31,533 nt of DNA from a bacterium (GTDB lineage: Bacteria; Planctomycetota; UBA11346), in assembly GCA_020049615.1 (NCBI GenBank), contig JAIFKN010000016.1, positions 1 through 31,533 of the forward strand. Reading direction: 5' to 3'. Shown piece after piece: positions 7,601 through 15,073 of the stretch. Made by a program: the position numbers and the translations under genes. How positions within the stretch are numbered: position 1 is the first letter of the stretch; each line of letters begins with the position of its first letter. The notes under the pieces were generated by a model. It was not told the DNA's origin and ran no database searches. It worked only from the letters and a program-made list of their open reading frames with translations.

Positions 7601-8901
7601 CTTCTGCGGCTCCGACGGCGCAGTGACAGAGCGCTGCCCAACAGGATAATGCCCACGCCTGCAGCACCTGCGCCGCAACCGCCTCCACCACCGCCATCGC
7701 TGCTGGCAGTCCCGGAGCCGCCACCTGTTGGGATCGCCCTGACATCCAGAGTAAGCGGGACCAAGGTAGCGGAAATGGCACTGCCTGTGACATAGAGCTT
7801 CCCGCTGCCAGCTATCGTGACGCCGGTGGGAAGGCTGTCAGGGACCACAAGTTGGATGCTCGATCCCTCGGACAGATTGACGACGACATTCGACGAGAGA
7901 TTCTGAGAGTATGTGAACGTACCAGACGAGTTGAAATGATTGAGGATGCAACCATTAACCCCGGCATTATTGAAGTAGAGACTGAAGGACCCCACCCGAT
8001 CGACATCATTGGTCCCCGAGCACAGCGCATGCAACTGCTCGTAGGTGAACGTCGTCGTCGTCCCGCGGGTGACGACCAGTGGGGCGATGGCGCCGAGGGT
8101 GGTGGCGGTGGGGTTCACCACCGGAGTGACGTCGGCGCTGGTGGTGATCGGTGCCGAGGTGGTGACGGCGCGGGCGGTGAACGCGACCAGGGCCGGTTCG
8201 GCCGGCGGGCCGATCTTGGTGAAGACATCGGCCGGCGGCTGCCATTTGATCGCGATGTCGCCCAGCGCGGTGAAGGTCAGGTCGGTGGGGAACGTGGTGA
8301 TCTCGACGTCGAGCAGGGTCTTCAGCGTCCCGCTGCCCTTGCCGGTGATGCGCAGCGTCCAGGGCTGCCCTTCGACCTCGGTGATCTGCAACGTGTCCTT
8401 GAGCTGCTGCCAGGTCCAGGAGTTGAGGTTGTCCTCGCGGATGCGGATGTCCGGAGCGCCGGCAGGGGGCTGGACGAATTCGTGGGACGAGGCAGTGATC
8501 GGATCGTCGACGGGGGCGATGTCGATGTTGACGACGGTCGAACTGCTGAAGGCGGATCCGTCCGTGGCCTCTAGGGCGAGCATGAGCCGATTGGCTCCAT
8601 CCAGATTCGCTGTTGGTTGGAATCGGATCCACTGCCCTGAAGAGCTAGTCAAGATCACTGGCAGGCTAAGCGACGTCGACCAGGGTCCGCTAGCGGAGGA
8701 AGCGACCGTAGCGGTGCCATTGAAGAGCGTGGTGATCCGATAGCCGGTGCGTGCCGCATCGACGGTGCAGAGCGCATCCAACTCGATGAAGCTGAACACC
8801 AGGGCCTGATCTTCGCTGGTGGTGAAATCCGTGGTCACAGTTGGCGCCGCCACCGCCTGCAACCATCCAGCCAGCACGAGGAGAAGAGCGATGATGCGCA
8901 C
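7597..8901 (-). CDS. Secreted cadherin/Ig-like protein with Gly-rich/Cys/TM/Arg C-terminal sorting tail
   Basis: The 434-residue product has a signal peptide (residues 1-18, cut near AVA/AP). A cadherin-like N-terminal repeat opens with TSEDQALVFSFIELDAL and ends VNIDIAPVDDP; further beta-rich repeats run to about residue 390. From residue 393 the protein ends in a Ser/Gly linker, six glycines, Cys409, a ~16-residue hydrophobic segment and RRRSRRR. This tail belongs to the general class of C-terminal sorting signals (GlyGly-CTERM, MYXO-CTERM, Synerg-CTERM) processed by rhombosortase- or archaeosortase-like proteases; which class is unclear. The start is GTG at 8901, immediately before the signal peptide. 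This is the first gene of the six-gene operon. Its ends are less G+C-rich than its middle (7861-7980 is 47% by hand count; 8161-8280 is 71%), suggesting mosaic ancestry. Confidence 0.8.
   Translation of the reverse strand: MRIIALLLVLAGWLQAVAAPTVTTDFTTSEDQALVFSFIELDALCTVDAARTGYRITTLFNGTATVASSASGPWSTSLSLPVILTSSSGQWIRFQPTANLDGANRLMLALEATDGSAFSSSTVVNIDIAPVDDPITASSHEFVQPPAGAPDIRIREDNLNSWTWQQLKDTLQITEVEGQPWTLRITGKGSGTLKTLLDVEITTFPTDLTFTALGDIAIKWQPPADVFTKIGPPAEPALVAFTARAVTTSAPITTSADVTPVVNPTATTLGAIAPLVVTRGTTTTFTYEQLHALCSGTNDVDRVGSFSLYFNNAGVNGCILNHFNSSGTFTYSQNLSSNVVVNLSEGSSIQLVVPDSLPTGVTIAGSGKLYVTGSAISATLVPLTLDVRAIPTGGGSGTASSDGGGGGGCGAGAAGVGIILLGSALSLRRRSRRR
7600..7725 (-). other. C-terminal sorting signal of the Ig-like protein
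   Basis: These codons encode residues 393-434: a Gly/Ser linker, GGGGGGCGAG with Cys409, the hydrophobic stretch AAGVGIILLGSALSL, and RRRSRRR at the extreme C-terminus. The order linker-Gly/Cys-membrane segment-basic cluster is the known layout of sortase-like CTERM signals. No protease partner is present in the window. Confidence 0.65.
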
Positions 8902-8946
8902 GTTGGGATTCCGGGTTCAGTTGGAGGACCGAAAAAGACCGCGCGG

Positions 8947-8975
8947 CATGCTTTGAAGAACTGATGAACTGTCAA
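8947..8975 (-). promoter_or_regulatory. Possible sigma70-type promoter of the surface-protein cassette
   Basis: On the - strand a perfect TTGACA (8975-8970) is followed after 17 nt by AGCATG (8952-8947), a poor -10 (2 or 3 matches depending on register). It lies 45-75 nt upstream of the GTG at 8901, in the A+T-richer gap before the cassette. The -35 match is striking in such a G+C-rich sequence, but the weak -10 keeps confidence low. Confidence 0.3.
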
Positions 8976-9019
8976 CTACATGACGGACTATTTGTATGGG
9001 CATGGTAGACGCGGTCCCA

Positions 9020-9062
9020 CGACGCGTCGGAATCCGTCGTTGGCCTATGGCCCACGACGTGG
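9020..9062. repeat. Palindromes in the gap between fucosidase and surface-protein cassette
   Basis: The gap 8902-9148 holds no gene. It contains a perfect 10-bp palindrome cgacgcgtcg (9020-9029), an arm pair acgacg/cgtcgt around it, and ccacg-a-cgtgg (9052-9062). They may form hairpins at the 3' end of the fucosidase message or bind a regulator. No T-run follows, so an intrinsic terminator is not supported. Confidence 0.3.
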
Positions 9063-9148
9063 CGTTGCTCGTCGAATCCGCATCGTGGATGAATGGCGCG
9101 CAGGGGCGGTCCCTCGCTGCCCTGCGTCAATCCATCGCGTGTCCAGGC

Positions 9149-10528
9149 TCAGCCGAAAGGTACGCGCTGCTCCGGACGGTGGCTCTGCGCCTGCGCCTCG
9201 GCAGCCCGCTCGGCCTCTGGCACCAGATCGAAGCCGACCACGGTGTCGATCAGGTCCGGACGCGGGAAGGTCGCCATGACCGGCTTGCCCAGGTTGAAGA
9301 AGATGTCGTCCGGTTCGCCGAAGGTCTGCACGCCCGGGTTCCAGAAGTCGGTGATCACCGCTTCGGCTCCGGTCGCCAGCACCCGTCCGTTGCGCACCCG
9401 GCCGCGCAGGCCGGGCAGGGTGAGGTGTCCGAGTGCCGTCTCGGTGAGGTGGGCGAAAAGCCGTCGGCCGTCGCTGGTGAAGCGTCCCCATTCCGGGCGC
9501 GGCACCGCGGCCTCGCCGCAGCCGTAGATGGAGGCGCCGTTGCGCTCCAGCCAGGCGCCGACCTCGCGCAGCAGGCGTTCGCCTTCGGTGGGGATCGCAC
9601 CGCGTGCGTCCGGGCCGAGGTTCAGGCAGAGGTTGCCGCCCTTGCTGACGCAGTTCACCAGCAGCCGGATCACGTCGGTCGATGATTTCCAGGCCGTGTC
9701 GAGCGGATTGCAGCACCAGGAATTGTTCGAGGTGATCCAGCTCTCCCAGGGGATCGCAGCCCCCGACTCGTCGCGGATCCGGCGGTCCGGCACCAGCTGC
9801 TCCGGGCTGTCGAAGTCGCCGACCCAGGCCGGGGGGCTGGCCCGTTTGATGGTGCAGCCGGGGTTGAGCCGGTCGTTCAGCACGATGTCCGGCTGCAGTT
9901 GGCGGACCATGCGCACCAGTTCCTCGGCCCGCCAGCGCTCGGCGTTGAAGTCCCAGTAGGAGAAGTCGAAGCAGAGCAGGTCGATGCGTCCGTAGTTGCT
10001 GAGCAGTTCGCGGACCTGGCCGTGGAAGTAGGCGACGTAGCGCTCCCAGCGCTGCTCGCGGCCGCGCTGGGTCTCGTCCCAGCGCAGGGGATGCTGCCGG
10101 TCGCCCCAGGCCGGATAGTCGGGGTGGTGCCAGTCGAGCAGCGAGTAGTACAGTCCGACGCGCAGCCCCTCGGCGCGGAAGGCGTCGACGTACTCGCGCA
10201 CCAGGTCGCGGCGGGCCGGGGCGTGCAGGCTGGTGTATCCGGTCAAGGCGCTGTCGAAGAGGCAGAACCCGTCGTGGTGCTTGGTGGTCAGCAGGCCGTA
10301 GCGGCCGCCGCCGGCACGCACCAGCGCGGCCCAGCGGCGGGCGTCGAAGGCGTCGGCGGTGAAGCCGTCGACGTAGCGCTGGTAGGCCTCGACGGTGAGG
10401 CGTTCGCCGGAACGGACCCACTCGCCACGGGCGGCGACGCTGTAGGCGCCCCAGTGGAAGGAGATGCCGAAGCGGGCCTCCAGCCACCAGCGCAGGCGTT
10501 CGGGCACGGGGCGTACGGATGGGGGCAT
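9149..10528 (-). CDS. GH29 alpha-L-fucosidase family protein
   Basis: The 459-residue product shows GH29 signatures in order: FGISFHWGAYSV (20-31), YGLLTTKHHDGFCLFDS (77-93), RIDLLCFDFSYWDF (181-194) with Asp188 at the nucleophile position, WESWITSNNSW (261-271), and VSKGGNLCLNLGPDARGAI (294-312). GH29 enzymes remove terminal alpha-L-fucose by a retaining mechanism with an Asp nucleophile. The usual 'WFDG' around the nucleophile reads CFDF here, so specificity could differ. No signal peptide is present, so the enzyme is probably cytoplasmic and acts on imported oligosaccharides. A GAGGA Shine-Dalgarno sequence stands 5-6 nt before the ATG at 10528. The gene follows the GH36-like gene on the same strand after 154 nt and could share its transcript. 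Confidence 0.9.
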   Translation of the reverse strand: MPPSVRPVPERLRWWLEARFGISFHWGAYSVAARGEWVRSGERLTVEAYQRYVDGFTADAFDARRWAALVRAGGGRYGLLTTKHHDGFCLFDSALTGYTSLHAPARRDLVREYVDAFRAEGLRVGLYYSLLDWHHPDYPAWGDRQHPLRWDETQRGREQRWERYVAYFHGQVRELLSNYGRIDLLCFDFSYWDFNAERWRAEELVRMVRQLQPDIVLNDRLNPGCTIKRASPPAWVGDFDSPEQLVPDRRIRDESGAAIPWESWITSNNSWCCNPLDTAWKSSTDVIRLLVNCVSKGGNLCLNLGPDARGAIPTEGERLLREVGAWLERNGASIYGCGEAAVPRPEWGRFTSDGRRLFAHLTETALGHLTLPGLRGRVRNGRVLATGAEAVITDFWNPGVQTFGEPDDIFFNLGKPVMATFPRPDLIDTVVGFDLVPEAERAAEAQAQSHRPEQRVPFG

Positions 10529-10616
10529 GATGGTCCTCGGACGAAGCTGGTCTCGGCGTGCAGCGGCGCATGGTGCCAGCGGTCGCGCAGGGTGGAAGCC
10601 ATGGTCGCCGGCCGTG

Positions 10617-10633
10617 CGCGACGAACCGTCGCG
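10617..10633. repeat. Short hairpin between GH36-like and GH29 genes
   Basis: cgcgacg-aac-cgtcgcg forms a perfect 7-bp inverted repeat with a 3-nt loop in the 154-nt gap between two genes of the same strand. No T-run follows on either strand. It could stabilise or process a shared mRNA or be an operator; nothing in the sequence decides this. Confidence 0.35.
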
Positions 10634-10682
10634 TCGCCAGCAGGCACTCCATGCCCGGCCGATGCAGGCGATCGCCGGCGGC

Positions 10683-12749
10683 TCAACCGCCGAAGACCAC
10701 CAGCCTCGCCCCGGGTGCGTTGAACACGGCGCGGATGCGTGCCCGGCCGTCGGGCAGGCGGACGACCTCGGCGCTGCCGCCGCCGCTCGGCATGGTCCAC
10801 TCGCCCGCCGCCACCGGTGCGGCGGTGAGGTGCTCCCAGGTGCCGGTCTGGGCGGCGAAGATGGCGACCACGCCGCGGCCGTCGTGCAGCTTCTCGTGGA
10901 TCTCCGGCGCCATGCCCGGCTGGCCGATGCGGCGCGGCTGCGCCCGGGTGACCGCGTCGCGCACCGTGCGCCAGCGCTCGAGCACGGCGCGGATGCGCGC
11001 CACGCCGGCGTCGGACACCGCCGCCAGGTCGCCCCAGAAGCCGTTGTGGCCGAGCACCACCGAGGCCAGCGTCACCTCGAGGACGTCGACCGCGCCGTTG
11101 GGCCTGGCCCACGAGCTGGCGGTCGGCGCCGGATCGTCCGGCAGATAATGGACCAGGGTCAGGTTGGCCGGCAGCCAGCGGTCGAAGGCGTAGCTCTGCC
11201 GGCAGATCATCGCCCGGGTCGGGCCGGGGCCGAGGAACATGTTGCTGTTGCCATCCGCCGCGTTCGGCAGGTCGTAGTTGGCGAAGTACGGACCGTTGTT
11301 GATCAGGAAGTAGCGTCCGGCGGCGAGGAAGGCGAGGCCGACGGCGCGGCCGGGCTCGGTGACGTCGAAATCGACGATCGCCTCCGGCACCGCCTCGGCG
11401 AGGCGCTCGACCACCTCGGCCATGGCCAGCGGCAGGAGGTAGGCGTAGCGCGCAGCGCGCTCCTCGCGCGTCGCCTCGGGGCCGCCATGGCGGTGGCCTG
11501 GCGCGTCGCAGCCCCACTGGCCGATGGCGTCCCACTTGAACACCGTGACGCCGGTCTCGCGGTGCAGGCGGATCAGCTCGTCGGCGAAGGCCTCGGCCCA
11601 GCGCGAGGCGAGGCAGAGGTTCTGGCTCGACTCGGTCTCCCATACCGGGTGCGGTTTCCAGGGCACGCCGTCGGTGCAGATCAGGCAGTCGCCGTGCGCG
11701 GCCAGCGCCTGCGAGCTGAGCGCGGCGTGCAGCGGGCCGAACCACAGGCCGAGGCGCATGCCGTTGGCGTCGAGGGCCGCCTTGACCGGATCGAGTCCGC
11801 GCGGGAAGCGCGCGCGCGAGGTGCGCCAGTCACCGGTCTTCTCGTACCAGCCGGTGTCGAGGACGAAGACGTCGAGGCCCATGCGCGCGGCGATGCCGAT
11901 CTCCAGCAGCATGCGCTCCTCGGTCATGTCGGCGAGGTAGGGCTTCCCTTCCCAATGCTTGGCCCGCTCCTGGCGGTTCCAGGAGTTGTAGCACATCAGC
12001 GGCCGGCGCGTCGCCGGGTGCAGGGCGAGGTGGTCGAGGACGAAGCGGCGGTAGGCGCGAGCCAACTCGTCACGGCCGCCGGCCACCACCGCGACCTCCA
12101 GCCATGGCGAGGTCCACGGCAGGGCGTCGCCACGGCAGTAGGTGCCCTGGACCGCGTCGAGGCTGAGCCGCGCGCCATCACGGGTGAAGGCGAGGAAGGC
12201 CACGTTGGCCTGCGAACCGTGCTCGTAGGCGAGCAGCAGCGACTGCCCACCGCGGCTCGCCGCCACGATCGGGCCCATCTCGCGCATGCCGTCCTGCAGG
12301 TCGCGCTCGACCGGCAGATAGCTGTGGGTCAGCTCGCTGAAGGCGGACAGCTCGACCAGTCCGATGTCGCTGCAGCCGCTGAGGTCGCAGGCGAGGAAGC
12401 GCAGGCGGTCGCGCCCCTCTGGCTTGGTCAGCTGGCCGGGGCCGTGCAGGCCGAGGCGGAAGCGCAGCACCGGATCGTCGGCGGCCCAGCGCAGGGTCAG
12501 CTCCAGGCGGTGGCCGGGGGCCTGGACGAGTCCGCCGCTCCATGCCTGCTCGCGGCAGCCATTGGGCAGGTCGCGTGCGGCGCCGGCCTCCCAGCCGTCC
12601 ACCACGCCGAGCACCTCGCGGCCGTCGAGCGACCAGCGCGGCGGGGCGAGCGCCAGAGGGGCGTGTCCGGGCATCGCATACGTGAGCAGCGATTCGGCGG
12701 ATCCGACCAGGCTGATGATGGCGTGATCGAGCAGGATCGTAGCGTTCAT
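10683..12749 (-). CDS. GH36-like alpha-galactosidase (melibiase superfamily)
   Basis: The 688-residue product has an N-terminal beta-sandwich (about 1-245) and a TIM barrel. Barrel motifs match clan GH-D: LMCYNSWNRQ (251-260), VFVLDTGWYEKTGDW (294-308), ARFPRGLDPVKAALDANGMR (313-332), LGLWFGP (333-339) and VTVFKWDAIGQWG (401-413), where Asp407 is the likely nucleophile. IVDFDVTEPGR (458-468) sits where the acid/base residue is expected. The family hydrolyses terminal alpha-D-galactosyl or related bonds with retention; the exact substrate cannot be told. No signal peptide, so probably cytoplasmic. The ATG at 12749 is preferred: an upstream extension would run into the divergent AraC gene. No Shine-Dalgarno is present, but a -10-like CATCAT lies exactly 6 nt upstream. 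Expression is probably controlled by the divergent AraC regulator through the palindromes in the 64-nt gap. Confidence 0.82.
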   Translation of the reverse strand: MNATILLDHAIISLVGSAESLLTYAMPGHAPLALAPPRWSLDGREVLGVVDGWEAGAARDLPNGCREQAWSGGLVQAPGHRLELTLRWAADDPVLRFRLGLHGPGQLTKPEGRDRLRFLACDLSGCSDIGLVELSAFSELTHSYLPVERDLQDGMREMGPIVAASRGGQSLLLAYEHGSQANVAFLAFTRDGARLSLDAVQGTYCRGDALPWTSPWLEVAVVAGGRDELARAYRRFVLDHLALHPATRRPLMCYNSWNRQERAKHWEGKPYLADMTEERMLLEIGIAARMGLDVFVLDTGWYEKTGDWRTSRARFPRGLDPVKAALDANGMRLGLWFGPLHAALSSQALAAHGDCLICTDGVPWKPHPVWETESSQNLCLASRWAEAFADELIRLHRETGVTVFKWDAIGQWGCDAPGHRHGGPEATREERAARYAYLLPLAMAEVVERLAEAVPEAIVDFDVTEPGRAVGLAFLAAGRYFLINNGPYFANYDLPNAADGNSNMFLGPGPTRAMICRQSYAFDRWLPANLTLVHYLPDDPAPTASSWARPNGAVDVLEVTLASVVLGHNGFWGDLAAVSDAGVARIRAVLERWRTVRDAVTRAQPRRIGQPGMAPEIHEKLHDGRGVVAIFAAQTGTWEHLTAAPVAAGEWTMPSGGGSAEVVRLPDGRARIRAVFNAPGARLVVFGG

Positions 12750-12755
12750 GCAGAC

Positions 12756-12761
12756 ATGATG
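12756..12761 (-). promoter_or_regulatory. -10-like hexamer for a leaderless GH36-like mRNA
   Basis: The - strand reads CATCAT, then 6 nt (gtctgc), then the ATG at 12749. Transcription 6-7 nt downstream of this box would begin at the start codon. It overlaps the left operator-like palindrome at 12758-12767. The same 6-nt spacing recurs at other unit-leading genes in the window. Confidence 0.35.
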
Positions 12762-12807
12762 GCCATCCCGGTGCGGACTGGCAATCCCCGGCCTGTGATG
12801 GACCATC
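12758..12807. promoter_or_regulatory. Paired operator-like palindromes between GH36-like gene and AraC regulator
   Basis: The 64-nt divergent gap holds two related palindromes: gatggccatc (12758-12767, perfect) and gatgg-a-ccatc (12797-12807). They are also direct repeats of each other, with centres about 40 bp apart, close to four helical turns. The left one overlaps the -10-like box of the GH36-like gene; the right one lies just upstream of the AraC GTG. They are good candidate sites for the AraC protein acting on both promoters. Confidence 0.55.
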
Positions 12808-12813
12808 CGATCT

Positions 12814-13689
12814 GTGATCAGCGATCGCGCCCTGGACATCACTCCGCTCGGGGCCCTGCCCGGTTTCTGCCAACTCACCCGCGTGGCGGTCCAGTCGGCG
12901 CTGCCCGGCTACCGGCACGAGGTCGCCCGGCGGACGCGCGGGAACGGCATCGTCCAGGTGACGCTGGCCGGCAGCGGCTGGTGCCGGCGCGGGTCCGCCC
13001 CGGTGCAGCCGGTGCCGCCCGGCACGGCCATGATCTTCCACAGCGGCCTCCATCGCGAGGTGGTCTATGGCCTGCCCGAGGGCGGCCGCTGGGACTTCCT
13101 CTACGTCGATCTCGACGGTGCTGCGGCCCGCAGCGGGCTGGACGACCTGGTCGCGGCACGCGGGCATGTCGTGCCCCTGTCCGCCGAGCATCCCGCCCTG
13201 CGCGCCTGCGCCCGACTGCTGCCGCAGGCCGCCCTGGCGCATCGCAGCATGCCGGCGGCCGAGGCTGCCCGCCTGGGTGGCGGGGTGCTGCTCGCCCTGG
13301 CCGAGGTGGTGGGCCGCCCTGGCGATCGCCTGGTGCTGGCGGCGATGGACTGGCTGCGCGACCGCCTGGACCGTCCCGTGGCGATCGCGGGCTGCGCAGC
13401 GGCCCTGGGCGTCAGCCGCGAGCATCTCACCCGCCGCTTCGCCGCCGAGGTCGGAGACAGCCCCGCCCGCTGGCTGGTCCGCCAGCGCATCGCCCGCGCC
13501 CGGGCCATGCTCGCCCTCCCAGGTGCGACGGTGGCGGTCGTGGCCCGTGGCTGCGGCTTCGCCACCCCGGCTCATTTCGCTGCTGTTTTCCGCGCCACGA
13601 CCGGCCTGCGGCCGCGTGAGGCGCTGCGGGTCGAGGCCCCGGTGGCGTCGCCCGGTTCGCCTGGAAGACATCGCGCTTCGCCGCCGTGA
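12814..13689 (+). CDS. AraC-family transcriptional regulator (cupin + HTH)
   Basis: The 291-residue product has an N-terminal cupin-like sensor (TLAGSGW, PPGTAMIFHSGLHREVVYGL, WDFLYVDLDG) and a C-terminal AraC double helix-turn-helix (about residues 180-275). The HTH includes CAAALGVSREHLTRRFAAEV and VARGCGFATPAHFAAVFR followed by TGLRPREAL. AraC proteins of this layout bind a sugar and activate nearby catabolic genes. Start is GTG 12814; no other start is available in frame before the stop at 12796. Divergent from the GH36-like gene and 45 nt upstream of the first GH28-like gene on the same strand, it probably regulates both sides. The last ~20 residues (Pro/Ser/Gly-rich) extend past the usual HTH end. 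Confidence 0.9.
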   Translation: MISDRALDITPLGALPGFCQLTRVAVQSALPGYRHEVARRTRGNGIVQVTLAGSGWCRRGSAPVQPVPPGTAMIFHSGLHREVVYGLPEGGRWDFLYVDLDGAAARSGLDDLVAARGHVVPLSAEHPALRACARLLPQAALAHRSMPAAEAARLGGGVLLALAEVVGRPGDRLVLAAMDWLRDRLDRPVAIAGCAAALGVSREHLTRRFAAEVGDSPARWLVRQRIARARAMLALPGATVAVVARGCGFATPAHFAAVFRATTGLRPREALRVEAPVASPGSPGRHRASPP

Positions 13690-13722
13690 ACCGCAGCGGA
13701 TTGCCGCCGGGATGCCGTCCGC

Positions 13723-13728
13723 GAGCAT
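13723..13728 (+). promoter_or_regulatory. Possible -10 for a leaderless first GH28-like gene
   Basis: GAGCAT ends 6 nt (gggccc) before the ATG at 13735, and no Shine-Dalgarno sequence is visible. The match to TATAAT is weak (A2, A5, T6 only). It is listed because the spacing equals that of several other unit-leading genes here. Confidence 0.2.
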
Positions 13729-13734
13729 GGGCCC

Positions 13735-15063
13735 ATGGCCTGCATCGACATACGTGACCACGGGGCGGTTGGCGACGGACGCAGCAACGATGCGCGCGCG
13801 ATCCAGGCGGCGATCGACGCCTGCGCCGCGGCGGGCGGCGGCACCGTGGTCGTGCCAGCCGGGGCGACCTACCTGAGCGGCTCCTTCATCCTGCGCGGGA
13901 ACATGGAGTTCCGTGTCGAGCGTGGGGCGCGCATCCTCGCCAGTCCGCACAAGGCCGACTACACCGGCTACGCCGTGCCCGGCGACCCCAATGGCGTCGA
14001 GGGCGAGAAGCGGGTGTTCATCTCGGCCTACGAGGCGCATGGCCTGGCGATCACCGGCGGCGGCGTCATCGACGGCAACGGCAAGGCCTTCATGACCGAG
14101 GAGCTGCCGCACATCTACCGCGGCACCGCCTGGCGTCCGCACATGTTCGTGCTGGTCGGCTGCGACCACCTGACCGTGCGCGAGGTGACGCTCAAGGACT
14201 CGGGCAACTGGACCCTGCACCTGTCCGGCTGCCGCGACGTGCTGGTGGACGGCATCCGCATCCTCAACGACCTCAAGGTGCCGAACTGCGACGGCATCGA
14301 TCCCGACCACTGCCGCGACGTGCGCATCAGCAACTGCCACATCGAGGCCGGCGACGACTGCATCGTGCTGAAGAACCTCGCCTCCTACGCCAAGTACGGC
14401 CCGACGTGCAACGTCACGGTGACCAACTGCACCCTGATCTCGACCTCGGCGGCGGTGAAGATCGGCACCGAGTCGGTCGACGACTTCCGCGACATCACGG
14501 TCAGCAACTGCACCATCCGCGGCTCGTCGCGCGGCCTGTCGATCCAGCTGCGCGACCAGGGCAACGTCGAGAACGTGCTGTTCAGCGACTGCGTGATCGA
14601 GACCCGGCTGTTCCACGACGACTGGTGGGGCAGGGCCGAGGCGATCTACGTCACCAGCGCGCCGCGCACGCCGGCGACCAAGGCCGGTACGATCCGCCAC
14701 GTGCGCTTCCGCAACATCCTCTGCCGCGGCGAGGCAGGCGCCTACATCGCCGCACTCGCGCCAGGGCGCATCGAGGATGTCGTCCTCGACAGCGTCCGCA
14801 TCGAACTGCAGAAGACCTCGAAGTGGCCCGGTGGCCGCCACGATCTGCGTCCGGGCGCCATCGGCCTGATCGAACGCCCGGTCGCCGGCGTCTATGTCGC
14901 CAACGCGCGGGATGTCCGCCTCGCCGATGTCGAGGTCGCCTGCGCCAGCCCCGCCGACTTCGGCCCCGCGCTCGAGGCGCACCACGCCCCCGGTCTCGAC
15001 CGCAGCGGCCTGCGCGCCGCTGGTCCGGTGCTCATCGACGATCGCGACCCCTTCACCGTCTGA
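13735..15063 (+). CDS. GH28-like right-handed beta-helix glycosidase, copy A
   Basis: The 442-residue product begins with DHGAVGDGRSNDARAIQAAI, the usual N-terminus of pectate-lyase-fold GH28 proteins. Parallel beta-helix coils follow. Catalytic aspartates of GH28 are in place: NCDG (Asp186) and GDDC (Asp207, Asp208). The canonical GHG histidine is replaced (STSAAVKIGTES) and no RIK motif is seen, so linkage specificity may differ from classical polygalacturonase. No signal peptide, so probably cytoplasmic, acting on oligogalacturonides or rhamnogalacturonan-type fragments (inference). It follows the AraC gene by 45 nt and precedes an unknown secreted protein by 10 nt. Two further GH28-like genes occur at 16185 and 26649. 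Confidence 0.85.
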   Translation: MACIDIRDHGAVGDGRSNDARAIQAAIDACAAAGGGTVVVPAGATYLSGSFILRGNMEFRVERGARILASPHKADYTGYAVPGDPNGVEGEKRVFISAYEAHGLAITGGGVIDGNGKAFMTEELPHIYRGTAWRPHMFVLVGCDHLTVREVTLKDSGNWTLHLSGCRDVLVDGIRILNDLKVPNCDGIDPDHCRDVRISNCHIEAGDDCIVLKNLASYAKYGPTCNVTVTNCTLISTSAAVKIGTESVDDFRDITVSNCTIRGSSRGLSIQLRDQGNVENVLFSDCVIETRLFHDDWWGRAEAIYVTSAPRTPATKAGTIRHVRFRNILCRGEAGAYIAALAPGRIEDVVLDSVRIELQKTSKWPGGRHDLRPGAIGLIERPVAGVYVANARDVRLADVEVACASPADFGPALEAHHAPGLDRSGLRAAGPVLIDDRDPFTV

Positions 15064-15073
15064 GGTCCCTCCG

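Noticed and set aside
10617..10633. Rho-independent terminator between GH36-like and GH29 genes
   Set aside because: The 7-bp hairpin has no T-run on either side, so it is listed only as an inverted repeat.
10464..13619. A 1051-codon open frame on the + strand
   Set aside because: It runs antisense to the GH29 and GH36-like genes and into the AraC gene in another frame. Its product is Arg/Ala/Gly/His nonsense without motifs, a usual artefact of high G+C.
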